Source: Curvularia sp. ZM96 (lineage: Eukaryota > Ascomycota > Dothideomycetes > Pleosporales > Pleosporaceae). From it: a stretch of 64,000 bases of DNA. Position numbers and translations under genes: made by a program. Below, piece by piece: positions 32,984 to 44,345 of this stretch (its first letter is position 1; the number at the start of each line of letters is the position of its first letter). A model generated the notes under the pieces. The model ran no database searches, was not told the origin of the DNA, and saw nothing but the letters and a program-made list of their open reading frames with translations. The stretch is taken from the NCBI GenBank assembly GCA_022457065.1, contig JAJGBQ010000002.1:434001-498000 (forward strand). Reading direction: 5' to 3'.

Positions 32984-34815
32984 CTACTGGTCTTGCTGGC
33001 CACTATATCCAACCGCTAGTAGCTCGTTCGAATCTGGTCCCTCTATGAATTCGCCTTTCTTCTTCAGTATCTGATGGTGTACCATGTGTTTTCGAACATC
33101 CGGGTTGTCAACAAGATAATCTTTCACAGCATTCTCCGAGGCCATGATGTCCGACCGAGTGGGGGAAGACAACAACACCCAAGATATACTGCGGCTTGCT
33201 TCCAAGGGAAGGTTGTGACAAAATTCTGACTCGATCGTTTTCTTGAGGACCCAGGCTTAGTAGAAGGCGAACGGCGTAGTAGTCTACCCCGTGCGCAAGG
33301 AGAGCAGCAACGCAATTAATATACCCGGGAGATCGAGCATTTACCTCATGCAGGTAGCATGACGGCTATTGTGTTGCTCCCACGCGTTTTGATATGGACA
33401 AGTCCAAAATACCGTCCAGGTCGTGCTCGTATTACGCGCGGGAATTTCGAACTCGCGCTTCGCAGTGGAGGATACCGGACTTGAAGCCAAGTAGAGCTAT
33501 GCCTTCCATTAAGTTAGACTTCATTGAATCCTGTTCCAAGCTTGACAAATTGGTGGGTTCATGCATCAATGTTTCCATGAAATTGGCTGCCGGAGCGCTT
33601 GTCGTGCCCTGAGGGTGGCCGCCTGTGCTTGGGAAATCATCTGAAATGTCGCAAAATAAGCCTTCTCCATCCAAGACGACAAAGTTCGCATCTATCTCAG
33701 GTCCATCAATATATAGTCCAATAACGACTCTCGTGTTGCAATTCGGCGAACTTGCATGTCTACCAGATGCGCGGGAAACGGCAGCATACAACTCGTCCCG
33801 AGTCTGAACCTTGACGACGCAATCACTATTCCATCCAGTACATGGCTTGACAATGATAGGGTATTCTATCGTGCTCCCCGCTTGCTCGAAGAAGGTTTTG
33901 AGTTCGTTTGCGGCGTTGAGTAAAAAGCCCTCTTTTTGATTAGCAGCAGCATTCTCCAGCTCCCTAGTGGCGCCTTTATCGCCTGCAAACATATAAACTG
34001 CCAACAGTGAAGTAGGTAATCCGAGCATCCCGCAGGCGCGAGCGATAAAAGGTAAATGAACGTCGCTGATAGTCACATCCCATCTACCGTGTGGGGGTAG
34101 GATTGCATGGCATCGACGACTCTTTACGTGAGGCCTTCATCTCCATCGACTCTAATTGGTATGAATACTTCGCGTTATTGTGCATACGGACTGGTGCCGT
34201 CTTCAATCCAGTGGTCAGGTTGGTCGAGGACAAGGATCGTAATACTAAGTGTCCTCGTAGCTTCATAAAATTGGATGTTTGACTCAATGTCCGCGCGGCC
34301 TTAGCCCCAGAACACGCGATATCGTCGCAAAGGTTGCTTGAATATCTATGGTACAGACAGACGTTTGATGAGCTCATCGTCGAAATATTGCTACCACGAT
34401 TCGACGGCAGAGAGTTCATCCGGGCTGCTGTCAATAATGCCACCAATTGCATGTCCGAACAATTTGGTGAGCCCGCTCAAAGTCTCTATGATTCTGTAGC
34501 GTTCTGGAGCCACTTCAACAACATTGGCCTTGGGATTTAAGAAAGATGTTACAGAAGTGACGTACTGTGTGCCAGTCACTCTGTAAACCAGGTAATCTGA
34601 TCGCATCGCGTGCCCAGAATTCTTACTAAACACGAGTTTGACAACCGTGCGATCGCGTGGATTTGTAGTATCGTCATCTAGCAGTGCCTCACCGGCAGTT
34701 TTATCTAGAAATTGCTACTTCGGTCGATGCGACTTGTTCGGGAACTTGGTCACCTAAATGGCTTCATTTTGAGCATCTATAATCACAAGTTCAGCATAAC
34801 GCTGTGACCAACTGA
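32984..34815 (-). pseudogene. Carnosine-synthase-like ATP-grasp ligase relic
   Basis: The minus strand holds a recognisable but broken ATP-grasp enzyme. From 34815 to about 34082 one frame reads through seven stops at 34754, 34715, 34391, 34346, 34301, 34175 and 34124 (all TAG or TAA). Conserved-looking blocks include RDRTVVKLVFSKNSGHA, APERYRIIETLSGL and ITILVLDQPDHWIEDG. A one-base frameshift near 34080 leads into an open frame (34076-33432) with the ATP-grasp core: SDVHLPFIARACGMLGLPTS, YPIIVKPCTGWNSDCVVKV and a later VIGLYIDGPEIDANF. A decayed end follows (EVNARSPGYINCVAAL, GVDYYAV). The family joins carboxylates to amines using ATP, including carnosine synthase and natural-product ligases. 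The number of stops rules out function. Confidence 0.75.
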
Positions 34816-35768
34816 TAATCCGCGAAACGAGGAGTGATCATTGAATGTTACAGCTTAGAAATGACGTCTCCCTCCAAGCGTGAAAGCTTTCAATTGTAAT
34901 ATGGGCGACGGGCTACACTGGTCGTTGACAACACTCGCCGCAGCTAGCTTTAGTTACACATGTCCACAGATTTAGTATTCTTGTATCGTTTGTGTAATCT
35001 CGACGTATTTTCGCGTTGCGGCTTCTTGGGTCTGCAAAGAGCAGGCGACAGGGATTTGGTATCAGCCTTACCAAAACCCAACCGATCCTACTAGAATTAA
35101 GCTCATCCTCTTAGGTAGGGCATCCGCATCGTGTCTTGACTCCTAATTCTAGGTCCTTTCACCAAGACATATCACATGTCGGAAGCTAAAAGCGATCAAA
35201 ATCGCGTATCCAAGTGCTGAACCTGAATAGACTTTCGCAATATGAGCGCGGGCCTATCAAGAAACCCCTCGCTAACTTTAGCAGTGGGACTAGTCTTTAT
35301 CAGCATAGGGGTCGTGGAGGGAGTTGCGGGAGCTTCTCCACATCAATGTTCAGCCGCATCACCAAAGGGAAATCTAGACGCTAATTCCTGCCGATCCCTT
35401 TCTAATCTCAGTGTAGGCTTGGAGTTCGAAGCATCCAGATCTTATCTCCTGTCGTCCTATAGTCCTTTCAGGTTACTCCGAACTTCGGCACGCTAACGTA
35501 AACAGTCTCTTAGGACCGAGAACCTTGGATTGCTAGCCCAAACTTAGCGAATCTTGCCACCACACCATAGCTACTAACCAAAAGGAGTAATAGACCGCCT
35601 AACCTAGGTTCTAGATGATGTAGGCTCTGTACCTAAATGCTCTTTGTAGTACATGGAATGCCAAAGTACTTCACGATCAAGCTAGCGCCCGTGGTATCCT
35701 TACAGCTGTGCATTTAGAAGGACTCGCAGTGCGTTGCGCACAGAACCCTTTTCTTAACTACCAGCGTC
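34816..35768. other. Intergenic stretch
   Basis: No supported gene. The plus-strand frame at 35242-35496 starts with an ATG and a hydrophobic segment (LTLAVGLVFISIGVVEGVAG) that could be taken for a signal peptide, but the rest has no protein character and no intron signals were found. Confidence 0.3.
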
Positions 35769-37124
35769 ATGGACACTGCAACAGTTGTCTCTATTGTCCT
35801 TGCTATCATCTCTTTACTTGGAACTGTAGCCGTTGCGATTGCCGGTCACATCTCGAACAAGAGCCTACAGGAGGCGGCTGAAGAGGCAGCCATAAAGCAG
35901 GACAGCAAGTCTCAGGAATTGAATTACAAATATGAGTTGTTGAAGCAGGGCCAGCAGGACAAGAAAGAGACGGAGGCGTTGATCTACAAGTACGGGCAGC
36001 CTCTGTTAGTTGCCGCCTACGAGCTGCAAGCTCGACTTTACGAGCTTTGTCAGTATCCAATCAGCAAAGCGCACCTAGAGTCGAAGGAGGGCCTCCAGGA
36101 TCTCAAGCAATATACCTGCTACAAGCTCGCTCAGTACTTCGCCTGGTCGCACATTCTGAAGATGAAGGCACAATTCTTCTCCTTCTGCGAGGACGAAGAA
36201 CTCAAGAAGGTTGGCACTCTCATTCTTTGTGTCGAAGAAGAATTCGACCGACGACGAGGTTATGACGCTTACAATCTTGGTGTGTGGCCTGGATCTCGTA
36301 TCCTCGTTGCCGAGCGTATGCTCCTCGATGTGGAAAAGGATGATGTTACCACCGAAACGGCGGTGAAGGGCTTTCACAGGTTCCTCAAAGAGTGGGATAC
36401 GCTGTTCAAAGAGCCAATGGGCTACTACTGCCAGTGGATCGACGATCTTGTTATTGCTCGCAAGGCCCGATTCCAACACTGGGACGACGCTCCTCGATGC
36501 ACGCAGCACCATCTGGTCGATCTAGTGAAGTACCTAGACCGCAACAAGATGTATCAGCATATTAGAAAGGTCCAGAAAAGGGGAATATGGTGTGACTGCG
36601 AAAGTTGCACAGCGGAAAAGCTAGAAAAGGCGCTCGGAGAAGTAAAAGGACCGCCTATGTATCGAAGAAATACGCTTATGAACCGAAAGAAGATACTTGC
36701 AGATCGATCGGACTTGCGATATATCAACCGAGGTTTACGACCATGGTATAGATACGACAAATGTGATCCGGATTACGACGATACGATCGATCTGGACCAA
36801 ATGCTGGAAATGACCTGCACTGCGGGATTCGACCAAAAGCTTTACCCTGGCGTCTGGGAGCGCACGATGAACTGGAAAGAGATGCATTGGTGGGAACAAG
36901 ACTACGGTACAAATTCAGATGACGGCCATAGTGTTAATGAAGACTTTGAAAAGCTGCAGAGTCATAAAAGGCTGCACAGGGAAGGACAAGCGAATATAAA
37001 AGCTTTGTTTGCAGAATGGGGATATAAGGTTGATGAACATGGTAAGGGCGAAGCTGCAGAGGAAGCTGAGGTCGACAAAGCGCGTGACAACCACAACCAC
37101 AACTTTTGGGAGTCGGTTTCATAA
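35769..37124 (+). CDS. Membrane-anchored conserved fungal protein of unknown function
   Basis: A single exon of 451 codons. The first about 27 residues (MDTATVVSIVLAIISLLGTV...) form a membrane anchor, followed by a Gln/Lys/Glu-rich coiled-coil-like stretch to about residue 75. A compact region follows (LIYKYGQPLLVAAYELQARL, then FAWSHILKMKAQFF) that recurs in fungal and some bacterial anchored proteins; I cannot name the domain. A Cys-containing segment WCDCESC lies near residue 275. The C-terminus is charged and ends in a His/Asn run. No breaks are seen and codon use looks normal. A membrane-tethered regulatory or sensing role is possible but nothing in the sequence shows it. Confidence 0.75.
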   Translation: MDTATVVSIVLAIISLLGTVAVAIAGHISNKSLQEAAEEAAIKQDSKSQELNYKYELLKQGQQDKKETEALIYKYGQPLLVAAYELQARLYELCQYPISKAHLESKEGLQDLKQYTCYKLAQYFAWSHILKMKAQFFSFCEDEELKKVGTLILCVEEEFDRRRGYDAYNLGVWPGSRILVAERMLLDVEKDDVTTETAVKGFHRFLKEWDTLFKEPMGYYCQWIDDLVIARKARFQHWDDAPRCTQHHLVDLVKYLDRNKMYQHIRKVQKRGIWCDCESCTAEKLEKALGEVKGPPMYRRNTLMNRKKILADRSDLRYINRGLRPWYRYDKCDPDYDDTIDLDQMLEMTCTAGFDQKLYPGVWERTMNWKEMHWWEQDYGTNSDDGHSVNEDFEKLQSHKRLHREGQANIKALFAEWGYKVDEHGKGEAAEEAEVDKARDNHNHNFWESVS

Positions 37125-37520
37125 ACAAGCAAGCAGGCCATCTAATAGAAATGAATCAGTTCTCTGAGTAGTAAGAGACTATGACAATATATCTGAGGAC
37201 TCTACATAATGGCGGGAAAATCGTTCTGAGGTCTTGTAGCAAGTACACCCTAGAAAACGATAACACAATTACTAACCTGGGAGAGATGCATGTCCGTTAT
37301 TAATTCGACCAAATACACTTGCGATGTTCTTCAGAAGGCACTTCGCGACGAAAACACGGGATGAGTCGAGGAGGTCGATTGTAGCGATGGTATCAGAAGT
37401 TGCGCAACGCTCACCACTAATGCTGATGACTTCATTTCGTTTCCAACAGGCTCAAAAAGCTCCCTAGCTCGCTTCACATGTATAACCGCTCTCTACCCTG
37501 AGCAACGAAACGGCGATTCG

Positions 37521-38844
37521 GACGAACAGATTGAATTTCACAACCATCGTTTATCGGAGCGACTAGCACAGCTTCTGACCATGTACACACAATCCAATCC
37601 GAAGTTAGCAAGTGCTGCCAAGAAAGCTGCGTTGGTCATGCCAGGCGGAAACACGAGATCCGCATTGCATAATGTGAATTTCCACTAGTCGTCGAATCTG
37701 GGAGAAACTGCTATGTGACCACCAAGAATGGGGTTCAGTAGCTCGATTTCATTTCGGAATACTCAGGATCAATGTTTGGCCATTCGCATCCTAGGACACA
37801 TCAAGTTATTCATGAGGCTATGGCAATTGGCAGGAACCTTGAAAGTGTTCTAGGCTAAGAAACCGAGCTGGGCTCTTGGATCCAAGATCGTTTCCCATCA
37901 ATGGAACTTATGAAATTTGCGAACTCAAGTACAGAGGCCACCACGATGGCTTTAGCAGCGATACTAGCATACAGAGAACAGAAGAAGGTATTAGAGCATT
38001 ACACAAAGACCCCAATAATCAAAACTGATGCAATCAGGTAATGGTTCTCACGAACAGCTATCATGGCGGTACATTGTCATCCGTTAATGGCGTGAATCCT
38101 CCTACCAATATACCCAATGAATACATTATCGGTCTTTACAATAATATTGAAGGAACAAAAAGCTTAATATTCTACGGGATCGCTGCTATCATCGTAGAAC
38201 AATTACAAAGTGCAGGTGGTATGACAGCTGCCACAAAAGAATTCTTGCTTTTCCTATGCGAAGCAGCAAACACACTGATAGCCGTTTTCATTTTCGACGA
38301 GGTTGTTACAGCACGACTGGATTATCATGGTTTCCAAGGATATCACTGGATCAAACCGGACATGACAACACTGAGCAAATTTATTGGTGGTGGCTTCTCT
38401 TTCGGATGCTTTGGAGGCAGCTGCGATATTATGCGACGATTTGACCCAAACATCAAGAATGTTTTGTCGCATTCGGGCACTTTCAACAACGTTTCCTCGA
38501 TGACGGCTGAAATTGCAGGCCTGAGCTTGGCAACGGCTCCTAAGATTGCAAGAATCAATGCGCTCGGAGATCGGGTGCGCATCAGTCTGAATAAGCTCGC
38601 GAACGAGAATGAACTGAAGGGCGTGATAAGTGCTACTGTTTATAGTAGCGTTATCGGTGACAAATTCCACTCAGCTTCTGGGGAGCTCTACAGAGACCTT
38701 TTGTACTACGAGATTAACAAGCGCATAACGATAGGACGAAGACGTTTCATCTTTTTCAACCTGGCCCATACTGACGAAGGAGCGGACCAGCTGATAGAAG
38801 TGATTACCGAGATCATAAAGTCGATACCAGACAATCCTCTTTAG
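37521..38844 (+). pseudogene. Class III aminotransferase (glutamate-semialdehyde aminomutase-like) relic
   Basis: Conserved blocks of a PLP-dependent class III enzyme appear in order but in different frames. They begin LVMPGGNTRSALHNVN; then, after a frameshift near 37680, FPLVVESGRNCYV; a TAG after GVQ; LDFISEYSGSMFGHSHP; a TAA before ETELGSW; and FANSSTEATTMALA. A normal-looking intron (about 37988-38040) leads to the long intact frame 38041-38844 with TNSYHGGTLS, FIFDEVVTARLDYHG and the PLP-lysine region TTLSKFIGGGFSFGCFGG, then HSGTFNNV. The usual EP in the AIIVEPMQ block is EQ. With at least two stops and one frameshift the gene cannot be functional. The last exon is well preserved, so decay is probably recent or partial. 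Confidence 0.75.
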
Positions 38845-39352
38845 AGAAACTATGAACAGACTTTTAAACCAATGCAAGGACTACGCATCACGTTGCATTT
38901 CTTAGTTTCAGTGTTGCTTAAGAGTGATGTCGCAATGCGATTATATATAGAATACACCATGAATATATGGGAGTCTCCAGCATTATGACCAATAATAATA
39001 AAAATAACTAAGCTATTAATGTAAGTACAATATATACTAGGATGGGCTATAAGAAGTATTGACATCAACTAAGTTGGTCGCAATCTTATTGTTTGTATAT
39101 AATTATAGCGCAGTCTATAAGAGCATGAAGAGAAAGAGTAACAGCTTTAATGCAACAGAGGTAACAGAGACGAAACTGGATATGGTGAAGAAGGGAAAAA
39201 TTGAAAAACAACATATATAGAGGAGAGGCGAGGATAACAGACATGAGGAAGAAGAGCCATAGGAAAATTGCAGATTCGTGCAGGAAGAGCAGTCAGAAAT
39301 ACTCTGCCGTCGAAACTCCAGTTCAACCCAGACACAGCGTGATATCTCTTAC
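38845..39352. other. AT-rich intergenic stretch
   Basis: No gene was seen between the aminotransferase relic and the convergent PUD-like gene. Confidence 0.35.
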
Positions 39353-40006
39353 TCAAGCGTGCTCAGCCTCGACCCACTTGGTCGAAGTGACAGTTTCTGA
39401 GGTACCAGAGGGGGACTTGAAAGTTATCGTGTTATCGGCATTGATGATAATAGTTGTGATCTTGCCCGCATCCTCATCTCTCAGAATGTGCTGCTTGAAC
39501 CCATCCGTGGTCTCTTCATTGAAGAGAACCTCGCACATGGCCTTGGACACTATCTGCGCCGCTTTGGCCGCTGGAAGCAGCGCTGGGTTGGATCCTTTGG
39601 CAGCTTTGATGGCTGTCTTGATGAGCACTGGGGCTGTCTTTTCAAGGAAGTCGACGATGCTGCGGAAGTTGGTTGGGTCTGAATACCACATTAAGAGCTT
39701 GTTGGGGCGCTCCGAGCCAGCTTGCTTGCGGTGATATGTTACCAACCACCAGTCGCGGCCGAGGGTCAAGAAGCCCGTGTTGTATTCTATCCTGTGAATC
39801 ATTGGAGACCTAGCGCCTGGGAGGATATTACTAAATTCGGCTTGGTTCTTGTAGTTGTCGCTGTACTTGTGGGAGATGCTTGCGCCGCTGATGGTGTCGG
39901 GCGTGTTGTTCTGGATCGTGACATACGCTTCGCGTTTGGTGACACAGAGTGCAAGCGGAAGCCAGCAGAGAATAACAAGGAGTTGGGAGATGCCCGAGAA
40001 GCGCAT
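39353..40006 (-). CDS. Secreted PUD-like (up-regulated in Daf-2) domain protein
   Basis: The frame is open further upstream, but the ATG at 40006 gives a good signal peptide (MRFSGISQLLVILCWLPLAL) and a 217-residue protein. The first half matches the PUD beta-sandwich family: AYVTIQNNTPDTISGASISH, KYSDNYKNQAEF, IEYNTGFLTLGRDWWLVTYH. The motif GRDWWLV is the best marker. The second half has a helical Ala/Lys-rich segment and a beta-rich end. In nematodes and fungi these proteins are small beta-sandwich folds of unclear function, related in shape to pore-forming aegerolysin-type folds. Extracellular location is inferred from the signal peptide. No intron and no breaks. Confidence 0.7.
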   Translation of the reverse strand: MRFSGISQLLVILCWLPLALCVTKREAYVTIQNNTPDTISGASISHKYSDNYKNQAEFSNILPGARSPMIHRIEYNTGFLTLGRDWWLVTYHRKQAGSERPNKLLMWYSDPTNFRSIVDFLEKTAPVLIKTAIKAAKGSNPALLPAAKAAQIVSKAMCEVLFNEETTDGFKQHILRDEDAGKITTIIINADNTITFKSPSGTSETVTSTKWVEAEHA

Positions 40007-41239
40007 GATGAACGAATAAATAGCTTTCAGTTTTTGGTTGCTGTAATTGACTATGTTGTTTGCCTGGGGAAGTGTTGCGTTTGTAATGATCTGGTAGTCC
40101 AAAGAGACTTCGCATTCCCTTAAGTACATCAATTCAAGGATGAAGCCTCATTACGCTCTTGTATCTATTTGATCAGATGAGAACGGCCGCTCAGCTGTGC
40201 AACCGACGAAGTGGCTCAGAATCCTTCGCACAGCTGAGTGGTGATTCTGGCGGTCAGGCGAAGTGCTGAAACCTAACTACAAATGGAACTTTGCCCGTGT
40301 TTTCTGTCAGCGCCAAGAACCCAAACGGTTGCCGGTCGCAAACAGATAATATAGTTGTAAGTTAGGCGTTCTCCGAAGAAATGGCGTGACGGCTTATCTC
40401 ATCATTAACTCTTTGGAGCGCTTTCAACTTATGTGTCACAGAAGGTCATGTTTCGGTTGCCAAGGGAAAATGGCTGTGCTTGGCCAGGGGCACCCTGCTA
40501 GTTTTTCGCGTAATAGCCAGATCATTGGCAGCTGAAGAGCTGCAAATACCTAGATACCTATACAGAATATCACATGAGCCGTTTATACGTATCAGGGATA
40601 TGGACTCCTAGGGTACATTCAATCGTGCGCTAGAGGTCTATCCGCGCCTGATCCAACTTGTATCATCAGCTAACCTAGTGAAAAGGAATGTCAACGATTT
40701 ACTGCAGCCCACCAGGACACATAGAGATATAGCCATCGCTTCTATTTAGTCAGTGCCTATAATGAGATTTACAACACATGATCCAAATTTGATGATAATA
40801 ATTATTTGGGGACCATGAAAAGAGATAAGAAAATTTGCTGCAATCACGATTGCGTGCGATGGTTGATGGCTAAGTTAAGTTACGATCTTTCATACTTGTT
40901 ATACTATTTTATAATTGCAGTAAGATCTTCTTTACTCAACCTGTTTTTATTTTGGAATTAGTTCTCCATAGGTTTTGGTCAACGACGTGATATTGAAGAA
41001 GCAAAAGAAATGTACTAAATACGTTATACAACAGCCTGTCAGAAAATAGTTTGTGTAGGGCGTATGTCTACCCCTGTCACTCCGAGCAATGAAAAAAAAA
41101 GCGCTAGCATGTGTGTTAGAAATAATGGTCGGCGAGCTGCAGAGATTTATCAATCAGACCAGGAGTTTGAATACGGTGTCGATTAAAATTTAATAATCAC
41201 CGTACTATTCCCTCACTTTATGATACTACTACTTTTTGT
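40007..41239. other. Intergenic stretch, possible tRNA-derived sequence at its right end
   Basis: No gene was recognised. At about 41100-41180 there are sequences resembling an A box (TAGCATGTGTG) and a decayed B box (GTTTGAATAC), just upstream of the dispersed repeat at 41240; see that entry. Confidence 0.3.
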
Positions 41240-41395
41240 TAGGCTGAGGGGCAGCCTGCCGTTTTTTGTGATACTTTTTGATAGGCCAATCGCCACAGGC
41301 GAGCCATTAGTGAAAAAGAAAAAGAAAAAAGAGAAAAAAAAAAGAGAAAAAGAAGAAAAAGTAGAAAAAGAGAAGAGAAAAGATACAACTATTTA
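41240..41395 (+). repeat. Dispersed repeat, copy 1, with long A-rich tail (possible SINE)
   Basis: The segment TAGGCTGAGGGGCAGCCTGCCG ... CAATCGCC...GGCGAGCC...AGTGAAAAA (41240-41317) matches the segment at 48813-48890 along its length, with scattered C/T and G/A differences. In this copy it runs into an about 80-base purine-only tail of A with interspersed G. An A-rich 3' end with A/B-box-like sequence 60-150 bp upstream suggests a tRNA-derived SINE; the repeat itself is directly visible, the class is inferred. Confidence 0.5.
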
Positions 41396-41456
41396 CAGTC
41401 CAACCCGCCAGAACTTCCCCTATGCCTTTTGACCTTGATCCTAGAAACTAGTTCGT

Positions 41457-42628
41457 TTATTGGCCTTTCCATACACCTACAACGCAAGATGAGACAAGCG
41501 AAGTGTCCTTCCATTGACCACCATTCTGCGTGGGTGTTTCGGAAAGCTCGTATGAACCATCAAAGCCACCAGCAGCCCACGCAGTGTAGCCCAGGTAAAC
41601 ATCAGAGTTTTTGCTACGAGTGTTAGCAAAAATGCTTTCATTATGCGAGTAGAACTTACTTCAAAAATTGCAGTTCTTCGCACAGGAACTTTTGGCAGCT
41701 GGCTGTGTTTCCACCACCAGTCTCAGAGAGAAAAGCTTTGCGACCGTTCTGCCTCAGCCAAGTAGCGAGCGGCTGGAACGCATTGTCAATGCTGTTCTTG
41801 ACGCACTCGGTATGTGTACCAGAGTTGTCGCTATCAAGATACTTATGCACGTCCATGATAAGGTTATCCTTCGTGCCATTGGGGTTCTTCACGTTGTGGA
41901 GTGCAGCTGCGGAGCCAGAAGAGACAAAAGTCTCTGCACTGGTGAAACCCTGGCCAGGAAGTAGGATGAGGTTGTTCTTGGCACCTGCATTACGGATCGC
42001 AGTCACTGCAGCCTGAACAGTGGTAGCCCAGCGCTCAATATCGGGGATGTCCTGTAGTCTATCATTAGCTTGAAGAATATTATAAGAGAGAGGTGCCGCG
42101 ACTTACATGAGGTTCATTCATGACACCAAAAGCAATCTGGGAATGATTGCCATACTTCTGGGCAAGTTGCTTCCACACATCTACCAGTAGCGCGTCTGCT
42201 GGACCGCCCTGACCTATGATTTGGCCGTTCCATCTGGCGTAGTTGTGAAGATCGAGAATACACAACTGGGCACCAGAATTCAAACAACCTTGAACAAGGC
42301 TATCGTATTGGGCGGCGTTGTTTGAGTCTAGCTTACCGCCAAGCTTGTTGTTCAGCAAAAACTGCCATCCAACAGGTAGACGGAAGGCGTTGAGGGTGTC
42401 ATCCTTCACAAAGTGGTTCATTTGGGCAATGCCTGAACCGCTAGCAATGATGTTGAACGGCTTGTTGTTTCCAGTCAAAGCACAGCTGCCGTCATTGGCG
42501 CAACCAAAATCGAAGCCGGCCATGTTTACGCCAGCATACTTGACTTTTGAAGCTCTGGGTGAAACATTGGTAGGGGCAGCAGCCACCAGGGTTGATCCAA
42601 GGAGGGCGGTGATTAACGTAGTCTTCAT
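41457..42628 (-). CDS. Secreted GH5 endo-beta-1,4-glucanase
   Basis: Three exons, 42107-42628, 41660-42051 and 41457-41613, join to 356 residues; introns of 55 and 46 nt have GTAAGT donors and GCTAAT/GCTAAC branch sites. The N-terminus MKTTLITALLGSTLVAAAP is a signal peptide. GH5 features follow in order: VNMAGFDFGC, FRLPVGWQFL, CILDLHNYARWNG, the acid/base Glu172 in FGVMNEPH, the MDVHKYLDSDNSG block, the nucleophile Glu in AFLSETGGG, and YTAWAAGGFDGSYELS near the end. The enzyme hydrolyses internal beta-1,4 bonds of cellulose and related glucans outside the cell. There is no cellulose-binding module. The gene is intact and matches the usual length of single-domain GH5 endoglucanases. Confidence 0.92.
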
Positions 42629-44345
42629 GATTTCGAGTTTTAAGATATTCAGTCGACAATGAGTGGTTTGAAGAGTAGGAACGAGTGGAGTACAAAACGA
42701 GTGGAAGGGTTGAGTTGCCCGACTACTCGAGTACAGTCATGAGCTTTTTATACGGACACATAGCAGTGTCATCTTCTCTGTCATACGATAACACAGTGTC
42801 CGCGGACGTGGTACGCGTACTTTGGGAACGCGGAGCATCGCATTACGTTGCTAAGTACATACGTCTTCTAAACTGTCTAAGTGAGCCACCGGTAAATTGA
42901 TTACTAGCCACATTCGGCCACTGACGGGTCGAGGGTGGACATCATGAGATTGTCAGGTACGACTCGGTAAGAATCCCGGCATTTTCATTGGATACTGGCC
43001 CTGATCAAGGCCACAAGGTGTTATATTACGCAGGGCATGAAAGGTGGACCAGCGAAGACTTCACTTCGAAAGCTTAGTCACGCTTCGAGAAGCTTGGATA
43101 CCATGAACTGATTGACGTCGAATGTGCATTAGTCGCAACTTGGAAGGGATCTTCCAAATATGAACAGGGATCATGGCTAACACCATGAGGCTGTCACGTT
43201 GAAACTGCTAGTGTCTCGAGACGAGTCATGAAAAACATTCTAGGCATTTCTCCCCATACAGAACATTGTGTATTGTACGTCGACCTTGCCATGGATGTAT
43301 CTAACAATGATGGTACATGATTTGATGTCGTTTTTAAGTTTGATTCCTTCATAATCGACTCGGCAGTCTTCGGAGCATTCCTGGTGCGACCAAGCATCAA
43401 TGTTTGACGCTTGGCTAAAATGCCGGGCCGTAGATCCACTGCGAACACCACGGAAAGCGATGGATCCGCGTTAATAACGCCGATGCCGTCCCTTCTCGAT
43501 TTCAACGAAACTGCTAGGGTTATGAATCGTTTTGCGGCAGTTCGGAACGCTATACCACTGAACCCGTTTCCATGCCGCTTCCCACGGGCATCCTTCTGTT
43601 TCACTTGAAGAGTCGTGTCAACCGACTACGCAATTTTACATACTAATAATCTAGCAGCTACCCACTACTAACAAATTGGAAGTTTGGTCGGTTTATATCA
43701 TCAACGCACCCTACTTCTCAATTGTGAGTACCATGGTATATCATCGGTGACTCTATCTGCGGCTTCTACACTAGGATTCGGTCACCCGTCTCTAAATTCA
43801 CATTGCCACAAGCGATGGAGTAAACGTGTGTTTTTGGATCTCAGAAGCAAAATAACTCATTATCCTCAAGAATGTGATCCAGGTCAAAGACAAGATCTTC
43901 ATAGAGGCACACGGCAGTTGTGCACTGCACCATGAATCAGCACCCGTGGTTGCTATTGCCATATCTGCGAGATGTTAATCGAGCTCCGTCATGACTTCTG
44001 TAGCCATGTGTCGAGGCAGAGACCCTCTAATCATATTGATAAAGATATTGGTTTAAGGTTCTTTACTTCCTAGATTCTTCCTATGCAAGTAACATGTGAG
44101 ATGTTCGAGTAAAGCATACAATTGCAATTATTATGACAGTAATACTATGTCATATCAGTGACGCACAACTACTTCAAGATGTGGAAACCTCTCCTTTGAA
44201 ATTCTCTCGCACCTACACGAACTCTGTAAGATATGCAAGCTATGCCTTGATATTTTCCTCGAAGATCTCACCGTAGTATGGATCAAACTATCCCCTACCT
44301 TGGAGAACAGCCAATCTTTTCAATTTCAAAGCCTTTTGGTACGCC
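42629..44345. other. Gene-poor stretch
   Basis: No gene was supported. The minus-strand frame 43194-43604 (136 codons) overlaps an equally long plus-strand frame and has no family features. Confidence 0.35.

Noticed and set aside
35242..35496. Possible small secreted protein with a hydrophobic N-terminus.
   Set aside because: Only the N-terminal segment is suggestive; the remainder lacks cysteine pattern or motifs, so it cannot be supported as a gene.
41310..41395. Lys/Glu-rich coding run on the plus strand.
   Set aside because: It is the translation of an A-rich repeat tail, not a protein gene.
43194..43604. 136-codon open frame on the minus strand.
   Set aside because: No recognisable motif, a matching opposite-strand frame, and basic random-looking composition; probably chance.
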